Positions 12,821 through 20,185 of a stretch of 20,185 bases of DNA are shown here, piece after piece. The notes beneath the pieces are model-generated. The model was not told the DNA's origin. It saw only the letters and a program-made list of their open reading frames with translations, and ran no database searches. Origin of the DNA: an uncultured Collinsella sp. (GTDB taxonomy: Bacteria; Actinomycetota; Coriobacteriia; Coriobacteriales; Coriobacteriaceae); the NCBI GenBank assembly GCA_902464645.1, contig CABQKL010000028.1, forward strand, positions 1 through 20,185, in the 5' to 3' direction. The translations under genes were made by a program, and so were the position numbers. Position 1 is the first letter of the stretch; each line of letters opens with the position of its first letter.

Positions 12821-15800
12821 ATGAGATTGATTCACAACAGCCGTCTACCGCAGTTTCGCACTCCGTTTGGCGCTGTGACCACCGGAACTTCCGTTTCACT
12901 CTCGGTGATTTTGGAGGATGCCGACCCCAACCAGGCAACGCTCACCCTGCGCACCTGGGTCGATGAGATCGGTGAGTCTCTGTATCCCATGACGCACGAG
13001 GGCGACGGCATATTTACCGTAGAGCTTAAGTGCACTGAGCCCTGTCTTATCTGGTACAGCTTTATCTGCAACATCGAGGGCCAGCCCGAGGTACGCCTGG
13101 GTGCACCGCAGGGTCGCACCGGTGGCGAGGGTGTGACCTACAACTACGCCGAGGTTCCGTCCTTCCAGATTACCGTCTACAAGCACCGCGAGAACCGACC
13201 CACTTGGTACGAGCGCGGTATGGTCTACCAGATCTTCCCCGACCGCTATGCACGCGACGAAAACTGGCGCGAACGCACGCTTGCCGAAGTTGAAAAACCG
13301 CGCAAAGGAATCCAGCGCCGCATGGTCGAGGACTGGAACGAACCGCCCGAGTACGAGCGTGCCGAAGACGGCTCCATCAAGACCTGGGATTTTTACGGCG
13401 GTTCGCTCAAGGGTATCCAAAATGACCTGCCCCGCATTGCCGAGCTAGGCTTTACGGCCATCTACCTCAACCCCATCTTTGAGGCCGCGAGCAACCACCG
13501 CTACGACACGGCCGACTACACCAAGATCGACCCGATTCTGGGCACCGAGCAGGACTTTACGGAGCTGTGCGAGGCGGCCGAGAAGCTCGGCATTTCTATC
13601 ATCCTGGACGGCGTCTTCAACCACACGGGCGACGATTCGATCTACTTTAACCGCTACGGCAATTATCCCGGCGTCGGTGCTTGGCAGAGCGAGGACTCGC
13701 CGTGGCGCGATGCGTTTTACTTCCATGAAGACGGTTCGTATGACTGCTGGTGGGGCGTGGGCAACATGCCCGCCATCAACGAGAGCTCCGAACTGGTGCG
13801 CGAGCGGCTCCTGGGCAAGAACGGCGTGATCCGCAAATGGCTGCGCGCCGGTGCCCATGGTTGGCGCCTGGACGTGGCCGACGAGCTTTCTGACGACTTC
13901 CTGGCCGAGATCAAAAAGGCCGTGCTCGCCGAGAAGCCCGACGCGCTGCTGCTCGGCGAGGTCTGGGAAGACGCCTCCAACAAGATCAGCTACGGCCATC
14001 TGCGCCGCTATCTGCAGGGCTCCGAGCTCGACTCTGCCATGGATTACCCCTTCCGCGACATGGTCATCGGTTTTTTGATGGGCTACAAGAACGCCTATCA
14101 GGCTGCCGAGGACATCGAGACGCTGCGCGAGAACTATCCGCGCGAGGCACTGGCTTGCGCACTCAATCTGCTTTCGAGCCACGACCGTCCGCGCATCATC
14201 TCGGTGCTCGGCGGCGGCCCCGATGAGTCGCAGCTGCCCGAGAGCGAGCGCAGCAAATGGCGCCTGGACGAGAACTCGATGGGCCTGGCCAAGAGCCGTT
14301 TTTGGTTGGCAACGCTCATGCAGATGACCTTCCCAGGAGTGCCCTCGATCTATTACGGCGATGAGTATGGCCTGGAGGGCCTCACCGATCCGGGCAACCG
14401 CCGTACCCTGCCGACCAAGGACCAGCTCCACGACTTCGATACGTTGGCCATCGTTAAGAACGCGTCTGCTGTGCGCCGCGCGCTGCCCTTTATGGTCGAT
14501 GGCGAGATCAAGGCCTTCGCGCTCAACGACGACGTCTTGGCCTACACCCGCACGGGCAAAGACGGCGAGGCCGCGACGGTTATCATCAACCGCAGCCTGC
14601 GCAATTCGCACTGCGTGACGATTCAGGCGCTCGGCGAATGTGCAAGCGACGTGATCAGCGGACACGAGTGCGAAATCCACAACGGCACAGTCACGCTCGA
14701 CCTGTACCCGCTGGGCTCTTCGATCATCTATCACCATGCCGAGAAGCGCCTGCAGGAACCGCTCGATCATGGCGCGGGCGTCGTGTGCCACATCACCTCG
14801 GTGCCGACCGATGATGGCAAGCCCGGCACAATCGGTGCGCCCACGCGTCGTTTTATCGACCATCTGGCCGCCATGGGCATGCGCTACTGGCAGGTCCTGC
14901 CCGTCAATCCGACGGACTTCTTCCGCTCCCCCTATGCCGGTCCCTCTGCCTTTGCAGGCAATATCGACCTGCTGCCCGAGAGCCACGAGGAGCTAGCCGC
15001 CGACTTCGTCACCTGGAAGACCCGCGGCGGCGAGGATGCCGACCCGCTGTACACGGCGTTTAAACATCGCAACGCCGACTGGCTCGAGAAGTACTGCGTC
15101 TACATGGCGGTAAAGAAGCACTTTGAGGGACTGTCGCGCCACGATTGGCCGGCAGATGTCGCGCGCTACAACGAGCACCTGATCGATGACAAGCGCTTCC
15201 ACGACGAGGCCGAGCTGCAGGCGTACATGCAGTATCGCTTTGACCTTGCCTGGTGCGAGCTTATGAACTATGCACACAAGAAGGGCATCGAGGTCATCGG
15301 CGATATCCCGATGTATGTCTCGGACGATTCTGCCGATGCGTGGAGCGAGCCCGAAAACTTCTGGCTATCCGACACCGGTAAGGCAATTGAGATTTCTGGC
15401 GCGCCGCCCGACAACTTTGCGCCCGAGGGCCAGGTGTGGGGAAACCCCACTTTCCGCTGGGATCACATGAAACAGAACGGCTATAGCTGGTGGATGGATC
15501 GCCTGCGTCGTGCGTTCGCGCTCTACGACCGTGTGCGCCTGGACCACTTCCTGGGCTTCCACAGCTACTTTAGCATCCCTGCCGGCAAGGCCTGTGCCGA
15601 CGGCCGCTGGCTGGCTGGCCCAGGCAAGGACCTGTTCCAGACGGCCTACGACGAACTGGGTCCGCTCAACTTTATTGCCGAGGATCTAGGCTATCTGACG
15701 CCTGGCGTTCGTGCGATGGCTTCGACCTGCGGCTTCCCCGGCATGGACGTACTTGAGTTTAGCGACTACGACGTTCGCTGCGGAATCCATCCCACACCGG

Positions 15801-16117
15801 GCAAGATCCTGTACACCTCGACGCACGACACCTCGACGCTTGCCGGCTGGTGCACGCGCTCCTTTGCGGGCGGCGACGAGCCGAGCGGCATTGCATTGGC
15901 AAGTGAGCTCATGAGCAATGCCCTGGCAAGCGATGCTCCGCTCGTTATGATGCCGCTGCAGGACATACTGGGGCTGGGCGACGATGCACGTATGAACGTG
16001 CCGGGTGTGGCCACGGGCAACTGGACATGGCAGGCGCAGGAGGCCGACGTTGCGGCAGCCGAAGAGAAAACTGCGAAGCTCCTGCGCAGCACCCATAGAT
16101 TCTGGGGCGAAGCGTGA
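12821..16117 (+). CDS. GH13 (neo)pullulanase/amylase-like domain fused to GH77 4-alpha-glucanotransferase
   Basis: One 1098-residue frame encodes two enzymes. The first half (1 to about 645) has an N-terminal beta domain and a GH13 barrel beginning RGMVYQIFPDRYA, with LDGVFNHTG, GWRLDVADEL (Asp351), LLGEVWED (Glu380) and LSSHDRPR (Asp455), closest to neopullulanase/cyclomaltodextrinase types. The second half (about 647-1098) is MalQ-like: YWQVLPVNPTDFFRSPY, IGDIPMYVSDDSADAW, RLDHFLGFHSYF (nucleophile Asp908), FIAEDLGYLTPG (Glu954) and THDTSTLAGW (Asp1003). Both catalytic sets look intact. The pairing recalls eukaryotic glycogen debranching enzyme, which joins glucanotransferase and alpha-1,6-glucosidase on one chain, though the families differ. 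It probably processes maltodextrins or phosphorylase limit dextrins beside GlgP. No signal peptide is visible, so it should be cytosolic. ATG 12821 has only a weak GGA site. Confidence 0.92.
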   Translation: MRLIHNSRLPQFRTPFGAVTTGTSVSLSVILEDADPNQATLTLRTWVDEIGESLYPMTHEGDGIFTVELKCTEPCLIWYSFICNIEGQPEVRLGAPQGRTGGEGVTYNYAEVPSFQITVYKHRENRPTWYERGMVYQIFPDRYARDENWRERTLAEVEKPRKGIQRRMVEDWNEPPEYERAEDGSIKTWDFYGGSLKGIQNDLPRIAELGFTAIYLNPIFEAASNHRYDTADYTKIDPILGTEQDFTELCEAAEKLGISIILDGVFNHTGDDSIYFNRYGNYPGVGAWQSEDSPWRDAFYFHEDGSYDCWWGVGNMPAINESSELVRERLLGKNGVIRKWLRAGAHGWRLDVADELSDDFLAEIKKAVLAEKPDALLLGEVWEDASNKISYGHLRRYLQGSELDSAMDYPFRDMVIGFLMGYKNAYQAAEDIETLRENYPREALACALNLLSSHDRPRIISVLGGGPDESQLPESERSKWRLDENSMGLAKSRFWLATLMQMTFPGVPSIYYGDEYGLEGLTDPGNRRTLPTKDQLHDFDTLAIVKNASAVRRALPFMVDGEIKAFALNDDVLAYTRTGKDGEAATVIINRSLRNSHCVTIQALGECASDVISGHECEIHNGTVTLDLYPLGSSIIYHHAEKRLQEPLDHGAGVVCHITSVPTDDGKPGTIGAPTRRFIDHLAAMGMRYWQVLPVNPTDFFRSPYAGPSAFAGNIDLLPESHEELAADFVTWKTRGGEDADPLYTAFKHRNADWLEKYCVYMAVKKHFEGLSRHDWPADVARYNEHLIDDKRFHDEAELQAYMQYRFDLAWCELMNYAHKKGIEVIGDIPMYVSDDSADAWSEPENFWLSDTGKAIEISGAPPDNFAPEGQVWGNPTFRWDHMKQNGYSWWMDRLRRAFALYDRVRLDHFLGFHSYFSIPAGKACADGRWLAGPGKDLFQTAYDELGPLNFIAEDLGYLTPGVRAMASTCGFPGMDVLEFSDYDVRCGIHPTPGKILYTSTHDTSTLAGWCTRSFAGGDEPSGIALASELMSNALASDAPLVMMPLQDILGLGDDARMNVPGVATGNWTWQAQEADVAAAEEKTAKLLRSTHRFWGEA

Positions 16118-16161
16118 TAAAACCCCCGATATAGGGTACAGTTACAGCTGTTTGAATTTTT

Positions 16162-16187
16162 GCGGGCAGAGCGATCTGCCCGCTTTG
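16162..16187 (+). terminator. Hairpin after the GH13-GH77 gene (terminator or attenuator)
   Basis: GCGGGCAGA (16162-16170) pairs perfectly with TCTGCCCGC (16175-16183) around a GCGA tetraloop, followed by TTTG. It lies 44 bp after the stop and 18 bp before the fmdB-like start, so it may end or attenuate the transcript, with partial read-through into the small gene. Confidence 0.55.
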
Positions 16188-16205
16188 TGCTGAAAAGGAA
16201 GTATT

Positions 16206-16442
16206 ATGGCGCGCTACGATTACAAGTGCACGAGCTGCGGCAACGTGTTTGAGGTTGAACACCCCATGTCCGAGACGCCCGAGGTCGTATGCCCCAGCTG
16301 CGGTGCCCCGGCATCCAAGACGTTCTCGGCCAGCGGCATTAAGTTCGACGGCAGCGGTTTCTACAACACCGACCAGCGCAGTGGCGGCTCCAGCACCAGC
16401 GCCACCAGCGGCTGTTGCGCCAACTGCCCGCATAACCACTAG
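16206..16442 (+). CDS. FmdB-family zinc-ribbon protein
   Basis: A 78-residue protein starting MARYDYKCTSCGNVFEVEH. Two CxxC knuckles (Cys8/Cys11 and Cys29/Cys32) form the zinc ribbon of the FmdB/CxxC-CxxC regulatory-protein family. A Gly/Ser/Thr-rich linker leads to a second Cys/His cluster at the C-terminus (GCCANCPHNH), also common in the family. FmdB was named as a putative regulator of formamidase/amidase genes, but the general function is not established. AAGGAAG lies a few bases before the ATG. A strong terminator follows immediately. It is not obviously tied to glycogen metabolism. Confidence 0.9.
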   Translation: MARYDYKCTSCGNVFEVEHPMSETPEVVCPSCGAPASKTFSASGIKFDGSGFYNTDQRSGGSSTSATSGCCANCPHNH

Positions 16443-16447
16443 TGACA

Positions 16448-16488
16448 AGCGGCCCCGCGATCAACTCCGATCGCGGGGCCGCTTCTTT
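16448..16488 (+). terminator. Strong terminator after the FmdB-like gene
   Basis: A perfect 15-bp stem, AGCGGCCCCGCGATC (16448-16462) with GATCGCGGGGCCGCT (16469-16483), has a 6-nt loop and TCTTT on its 3' side. It separates convergent genes and may also limit read-through from the AT-rich gene on the other strand. Confidence 0.88.
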
Positions 16489-16525
16489 GCGCTATGGGTC
16501 GATAATTATTTTTAATTAGTATATT

Positions 16526-17461
16526 TTAAAATCCGCCCATACCGGCAGCATAAGGATCATCACAAGTACCATCGCTATACCAATGAGTAGATCCGATATA
16601 GTTACCAGCTGCATCATATTGATCTAATTGACGAATGACATACTTACCACCACTATTATTGGAAGAAGAAATACTGCTAGAAGATCCACCAGAATTATTA
16701 TTAGAATAGTTACTACCGCTAGAATAACTATTCTGCTGAGAAGTCTGCTGTTGAGCTTGTGCTGTTACTTCCTCTTGAGCCTTCGCTTCAGCTTTTGCCT
16801 TATTTACATCATCAATACGAGATTGATAACGACTGATCTGTTCATTGATTTGATCGATGAATATTTTAGATTCCTTTTTGGCATCTTCAAAAATAAGCTT
16901 CTGATTATCTTTATTAGAAATATCAGTAAGAAGACCATTGAGGCTATTAATATGCTGCTGGAGAGAGTCAGTATCTTCAGTAGAATTTACATCAAAATTA
17001 ACATGGTCAGTTACAGAAGTATTCCACTCATCATTTTGAGCATTACGACAGTCTTTAATAATGGAATCGTATTTATTGAGTAACTTCGTCCAATCAGGGG
17101 AAGTGCCATCCGCATACTTAAAACTGTCATTAGAGATTTCTTTATTCAAAATCTCTTTATTATTTTGAGCATTTTTAATGGTATCAAGACGTTGCTCAAA
17201 AGTTAGTAACCCAGGATCAGCCTTAAAGGCAGCAACACTATCGCTAGCCTTTGAATACAAAACTTCAACCTGCTGATTATGTTCACTACATGCTTGTTTG
17301 TAATTGTAACCAGCATAACCACCGACACAACCAGCAATGAGCAGAGCAACAATACCGGCACCAATAATTACCCGCTTTTTAATCGAAGAATTCTCAACCT
17401 CTTCATTTTCCTGAGTATTATCTTCAGGATTGTCAATCTTGTCACTATTAAGATCGATCAT
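16526..17461 (-). CDS. AT-rich membrane-anchored or lipoprotein-like protein of unknown function
   Basis: A 311-residue protein I do not recognise. An acidic, Asn/Glu-rich N-terminus (1-27) leads to KKR and a hydrophobic segment (about 31-50). This could be a signal anchor with the C-terminus outside. It also contains IAGC (Cys45), which fits a lipobox, although the N-region would be unusually long. Residues about 55-230 are helical and charged (coiled-coil-like), then a Gln/Ala and Ser/Asn/Gly low-complexity linker. A short conserved-looking C-terminal block (YVIRQLDQYDAAGNYIGSTHWYSDGT) ends AAGMGGF. The ribosome site GAGGGG lies 5 nt before ATG 17461. Composition is far more AT-rich than every neighbour, with AAT, ATT and TTA codons common, suggesting recent acquisition. 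It stands alone between a terminator and a long inverted repeat. Confidence 0.8.
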   Translation of the reverse strand: MIDLNSDKIDNPEDNTQENEEVENSSIKKRVIIGAGIVALLIAGCVGGYAGYNYKQACSEHNQQVEVLYSKASDSVAAFKADPGLLTFEQRLDTIKNAQNNKEILNKEISNDSFKYADGTSPDWTKLLNKYDSIIKDCRNAQNDEWNTSVTDHVNFDVNSTEDTDSLQQHINSLNGLLTDISNKDNQKLIFEDAKKESKIFIDQINEQISRYQSRIDDVNKAKAEAKAQEEVTAQAQQQTSQQNSYSSGSNYSNNNSGGSSSSISSSNNSGGKYVIRQLDQYDAAGNYIGSTHWYSDGTCDDPYAAGMGGF

Positions 17462-17579
17462 TTTAACCCCTCAATATTAAATCTGCGAGCGGTTCACGCA
17501 TCCAGAAACTTACCAAACCCAACCGCTTACTTTCATATCCGATTTATTAATCCCAGTCCCAGAAAAATCTTCCTTATGA

Positions 17580-17644
17580 GTTGCGGTGAAATAAGGACTG
17601 TTTGGCGGGTAGAAGCCGCTTTTCAATCCCTATTTCACCGCAAC
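17580..17644 (-). repeat. 65-nt inverted repeat downstream of rsmB
   Basis: Arms of 21 nt (17580-17600 and 17624-17644; GTTGCGGTGAAATA with TATTTCACCGCAAC at the outer ends) pair at 19 positions, and the two mismatches become G-U pairs in minus-strand RNA. An inner GCGG/CCGC (17605-17608 with 17616-17619) caps it. It begins 8 bp after the rsmB stop. The nearest U5 run comes about 12 nt past the stem, so it is at best an atypical terminator; a dispersed palindromic repeat is an alternative. Confidence 0.6.
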
Positions 17645-17651
17645 CTAGTAG

Positions 17652-19052
17652 TTACTTGTGGACCAGGCGGGCGCAGAAGTGGCCGTCGTAGGAGTCGGCG
17701 TTTACGGGGACGCTCTGGAAAAGTCCACGGTCGTTTTGGCGTACGGAGACGAGCTTCTTGGCTTGATCAAACTCGGGGAGTTGCAGAATCTGTGCCTCGG
17801 AGAGGGGTGCCAGGTTAAAGCCTGCGCCCTCTGGCGAAGCCAAAAACGCATCGACAACTTGCGTGTTCTCTTCATCAAAGACCGAGCAGGTGGCATAGAT
17901 AAGCTCGCCGCCGGCAGCCACGCGCGCGGCTGCTTCCTTGAGCATCGTCAGCTGCAGGCGGGGCAGCTCAGTCGTAACGTCGTTCTCGGTCAGACGCCAC
18001 GGAATCTCAGGATGACGGCGCATAGTGCCGGTGCCAGAGCACGGCGCATCAATAAACACCGTGTCAAACAGGGCAGGCTCGCCAAGCATGGCATCGAACG
18101 ACGTGAGGACCGCATCGAGCTCACACGCATCACCAGAGACGGTACGAACACCCTGGATACCGGCCTTATGCAGGCGCGCGAGATTCTGATCGCACTTGCG
18201 ATCGTGCAAATCGAGCGCGGTGTGCTGACGATTGTAGCCGGCACGCTTGGCCTGGCACATCATCACATAGGTCTTGGTGCCGCGGCCGGCACCAATCTCC
18301 AAGCAACGCCCGGGACGTGTCGCCGCAGTAGCGATAAGCTGAGCGTTGAGGTCCGAGGCAACCGCGGCAGCACGCTCAAACACGCCCGAGGCAACCGTGA
18401 CCTGCGCATCGACCGGCGCATGGCAACCCGGGAAGACAGGCGCAACGAGCTGCGAGATATACGGGTCGGCCTTGGCCGCAAACGCATTCTCGTGCAGAGC
18501 AAGCGGCGCAGGAGCCAGATTGCCGGCAAAGTTGAGCGCGCCCTCGGGCGTATCGAACGAGGCCATAATACGAGCGCAGAGCCAGCGAGGAAGACCCATC
18601 AAACGAGACAGGCGAACCAGGCGGCGCTCGGACTCATCCACGTCGGATGCCGTGGCAAAGTCCTCAACGTTGTCCGCAACCTTGTGCAGCACCGCGTTAG
18701 CCAGGCCCGCGGCAGACTTAGCACCGCTGCGCACCAGCTCAACACCCTGGCTCACGGCAACGCGGCCCGGCGTATGCAGATAGAGCATCTCGAAGGCCGA
18801 GATGCGAAGCGCCATGCGAACGCGCGGCGCGACCTTTTTGGGCTTATCCAAAAACTGATCGAGCAACTCATCCAAAATGCCCTGCGTGGCGGCAACACCG
18901 AGCGCCAAACGTGCGGCAAAAGCGGAATCGCGCTGGTCAATGGCCTTGGCGGATGCGCGGGAGGACAACACGTCACGTGCGTACATACCGCGGCGATCAG
19001 CCTCCATCAACACATCGAGCGCAAGCTTGCGCGCGGGAGACAACTTGCTCAT
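17652..19052 (-). CDS. rsmB: 16S rRNA (cytosine-967-C5)-methyltransferase
   Basis: RsmB methylates C967 of 16S rRNA using S-adenosylmethionine. From ATG 19052 it has 466 residues. The first ~150 form a NusB-like RNA-binding domain (LALGVAATQGILDELLDQFL, ISAFEMLYLHTPGRVAVSQGVEL). The methyltransferase domain has motif I LEIGAGRGTKT, DAPCSGTGTMRRHPEIPW (Cys338, release cysteine) and LIYATCSVFDEEN (Cys389, nucleophile). The C-terminus DGHFCARLVHK matches the Nol1/Nop2/Sun family. The ATG overlaps the fmt stop codon in an ATGA junction, so translation is probably coupled. A longer in-frame start at 19067 would lie inside fmt and is less likely. Confidence 0.95.
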   Translation of the reverse strand: MSKLSPARKLALDVLMEADRRGMYARDVLSSRASAKAIDQRDSAFAARLALGVAATQGILDELLDQFLDKPKKVAPRVRMALRISAFEMLYLHTPGRVAVSQGVELVRSGAKSAAGLANAVLHKVADNVEDFATASDVDESERRLVRLSRLMGLPRWLCARIMASFDTPEGALNFAGNLAPAPLALHENAFAAKADPYISQLVAPVFPGCHAPVDAQVTVASGVFERAAAVASDLNAQLIATAATRPGRCLEIGAGRGTKTYVMMCQAKRAGYNRQHTALDLHDRKCDQNLARLHKAGIQGVRTVSGDACELDAVLTSFDAMLGEPALFDTVFIDAPCSGTGTMRRHPEIPWRLTENDVTTELPRLQLTMLKEAAARVAAGGELIYATCSVFDEENTQVVDAFLASPEGAGFNLAPLSEAQILQLPEFDQAKKLVSVRQNDRGLFQSVPVNADSYDGHFCARLVHK

Positions 19053-19969
19053 GACAGTACACCCCACGTAAGGTCGGCACCCTGCAGGCCGGCAGCCCAG
19101 GCAGAAGCAGCCATGGCACGCTTGCCATCGGGCTTAACCTCGAGCAGTTCAACCGCGCCATCGAAAAGTCCCAGGTAAACACGCTTGCTCTTGACGGCAA
19201 CAGCACCATCGCCAAGCGAGACATCAGCCGGCGCAGCATCGAGCACGCGAACCGACTTACCGGCAATCACGCAACGGGCAGGCGCGGTATCGGACGAAGC
19301 GAGCACATGACGCACGCAATCGAGCGCCGCCATCTGCGGATCCAAACGCATCTCCTGCTTGGAAATCTTAGCGGCATGCGTGACAAGCGACTCATCCTGT
19401 TCAGTCCATACGGCGGTGTCATCGGCAAGCGAGGGAAGCGTACCGGCAAGCAGTCTACCGCCAAGCTCACCAAGCTCCATCGTAAGCGCCTCGGCATGCT
19501 TACCGGCAACCGACGTAGAGGCCTGGGCACAATACGCGCCGGTATCCACGCCATGCCCAATGCGCATAATGGAAACGCCAGCAACCTCGTCACCAGCAAG
19601 AATGGCACGCTGAATAGGAGCAGCGCCACGCCAACGAGGCAGCAGCGAAGCATGAACATTCACAATACCAAGCGGCGCCATATGCAGCACCTCATCAGGC
19701 AAAATGCAACCATAAGCTGCCACACAGAAAATGTCAGCCTGGGCAGCCCGGAGCGCCTCAACAACCTCAGGCGTCATACGATTGGCCTCAACAACGGGCA
19801 GACCAAGCTCGAGCGCCTTGGCCTTAACGGGAGAAGGCTCAAGCTTCTTACCACGCCCACGAACAGCATCGGGACGAGTAACAACAAGCGCAATCTCGTT
19901 CCCAGCCTCAACAAGCGAAGTCAGTGAAGGCACAGCAAAATCGGGCGTACCCATAAACACAATACGCAT
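19049..19969 (-). CDS. fmt: Methionyl-tRNA formyltransferase
   Basis: Fmt formylates initiator Met-tRNA with 10-formyl-tetrahydrofolate before translation initiation. The 306-residue length is normal. The N-terminus MRIVFMGTPDFAVPSL is the family signature. The folate-binding and catalytic loop reads VNVHASLLPRWRGAAPIQ (catalytic His), then GVSIMRIGHGVDTGAYCA with the conserved Asp. The C-terminal tRNA-binding OB domain follows (from about 205). GGGGAGA lies 8 nt before ATG 19969. It overlaps rsmB by 4 bp. In many bacteria def or priA precedes fmt, but here the preceding 216 bp to the window edge hold no recognisable gene. Confidence 0.96.
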   Translation of the reverse strand: MRIVFMGTPDFAVPSLTSLVEAGNEIALVVTRPDAVRGRGKKLEPSPVKAKALELGLPVVEANRMTPEVVEALRAAQADIFCVAAYGCILPDEVLHMAPLGIVNVHASLLPRWRGAAPIQRAILAGDEVAGVSIMRIGHGVDTGAYCAQASTSVAGKHAEALTMELGELGGRLLAGTLPSLADDTAVWTEQDESLVTHAAKISKQEMRLDPQMAALDCVRHVLASSDTAPARCVIAGKSVRVLDAAPADVSLGDGAVAVKSKRVYLGLFDGAVELLEVKPDGKRAMAASAWAAGLQGADLTWGVLS

Positions 19970-20185
19970 AAAGAACGTCTCCCCTCAACCAAAGCCGAGA
20001 CGGCTACAAATAACAGCGGAAAGCCAAGTGCCCAGCCCATCCGCAATAACAATTCAACAAGAACAAATATACCCAAAACCAAAGAAAGAGCCGCAATAAA
20101 AGCAGCTCTTCCAACAAAGCAATTATCAGCGAAGACGCCCTTCCCTGGCCCGACGGCACCCGGGCGAGACAAGCAGCGTCAACGT

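Noticed and set aside
17658..19178. 506-residue plus-strand ORF opposite rsmB
   Set aside because: Arg/Gly/Leu-rich shadow frame; rsmB on the minus strand has both catalytic cysteines and the SAM motif.
19921..20172. Hydrophobic 83-residue minus-strand ORF upstream of fmt
   Set aside because: It overlaps the fmt start by about 49 bp in another frame, starts with TTG without a clear ribosome site, and lies in an AT-rich spacer; a small membrane protein cannot be excluded but is not supported.
1..20185. CRISPR array, insertion sequence, prophage or classical defence system
   Set aside because: No regularly spaced repeats, transposase or integrase motifs, or defence-related domains were seen in any frame.

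Overview
The window looks like chromosomal DNA from a GC-rich gut actinobacterium, most probably Coriobacteriia close to Collinsella. That placement is an inference from high GC, strong C/G third-position use, a paired GlgC/GlgD ADP-glucose pyrophosphorylase inside a complete glycogen operon, and a LoaP/NusG-type antiterminator; no marker gene here proves it.

Left edge (1-1091): the first ~20 codons of a NusG/LoaP-like antiterminator run off the left end on the minus strand. They are preceded by a 73-nt imperfect hairpin and about 650 bp without a convincing gene. Upstream is a self-contained tRNA-Ala(GGC) unit with its own promoter and terminator, then a 73-nt inverted repeat. Positions 1092-2432 (minus) hold a two-gene operon: a HAD-family hydrolase followed by thiamine pyrophosphokinase.

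Centre (2433-12458): a divergent intergenic region with several TGGTAAAAC-like sites separates the HAD operon from a plus-strand glycogen operon ordered glgB-glgP-glgC-glgD-glgA, which ends at a 19-bp terminator hairpin. GlgC/GlgD make ADP-glucose, GlgA elongates, GlgB branches and GlgP phosphorolyses. Both polymer-building enzymes, GlgB and GlgA, carry long histone-H1-like Lys/Ala-rich C-terminal tails (about 68 and 300 residues). This is the most unusual feature of the window.

Right of the operon (12459-16117): a 360-bp intergenic region holds a nested inverted repeat and two more TGGTAAA(A)C sites. It precedes a 1098-residue protein fusing a GH13 amylase/pullulanase-like half to a GH77 4-alpha-glucanotransferase half, a plausible one-chain maltodextrin/glycogen debranching enzyme. 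The shared sites suggest common control of glycogen synthesis and breakdown.

Right end (16118-20185): an FmdB-type zinc-ribbon protein with a strong terminator; a strikingly AT-rich minus-strand gene for a membrane-anchored or lipoprotein-like protein of unknown function, probably acquired; a long inverted repeat; and the translation-linked pair fmt-rsmB (minus strand, overlapping ATGA junction).
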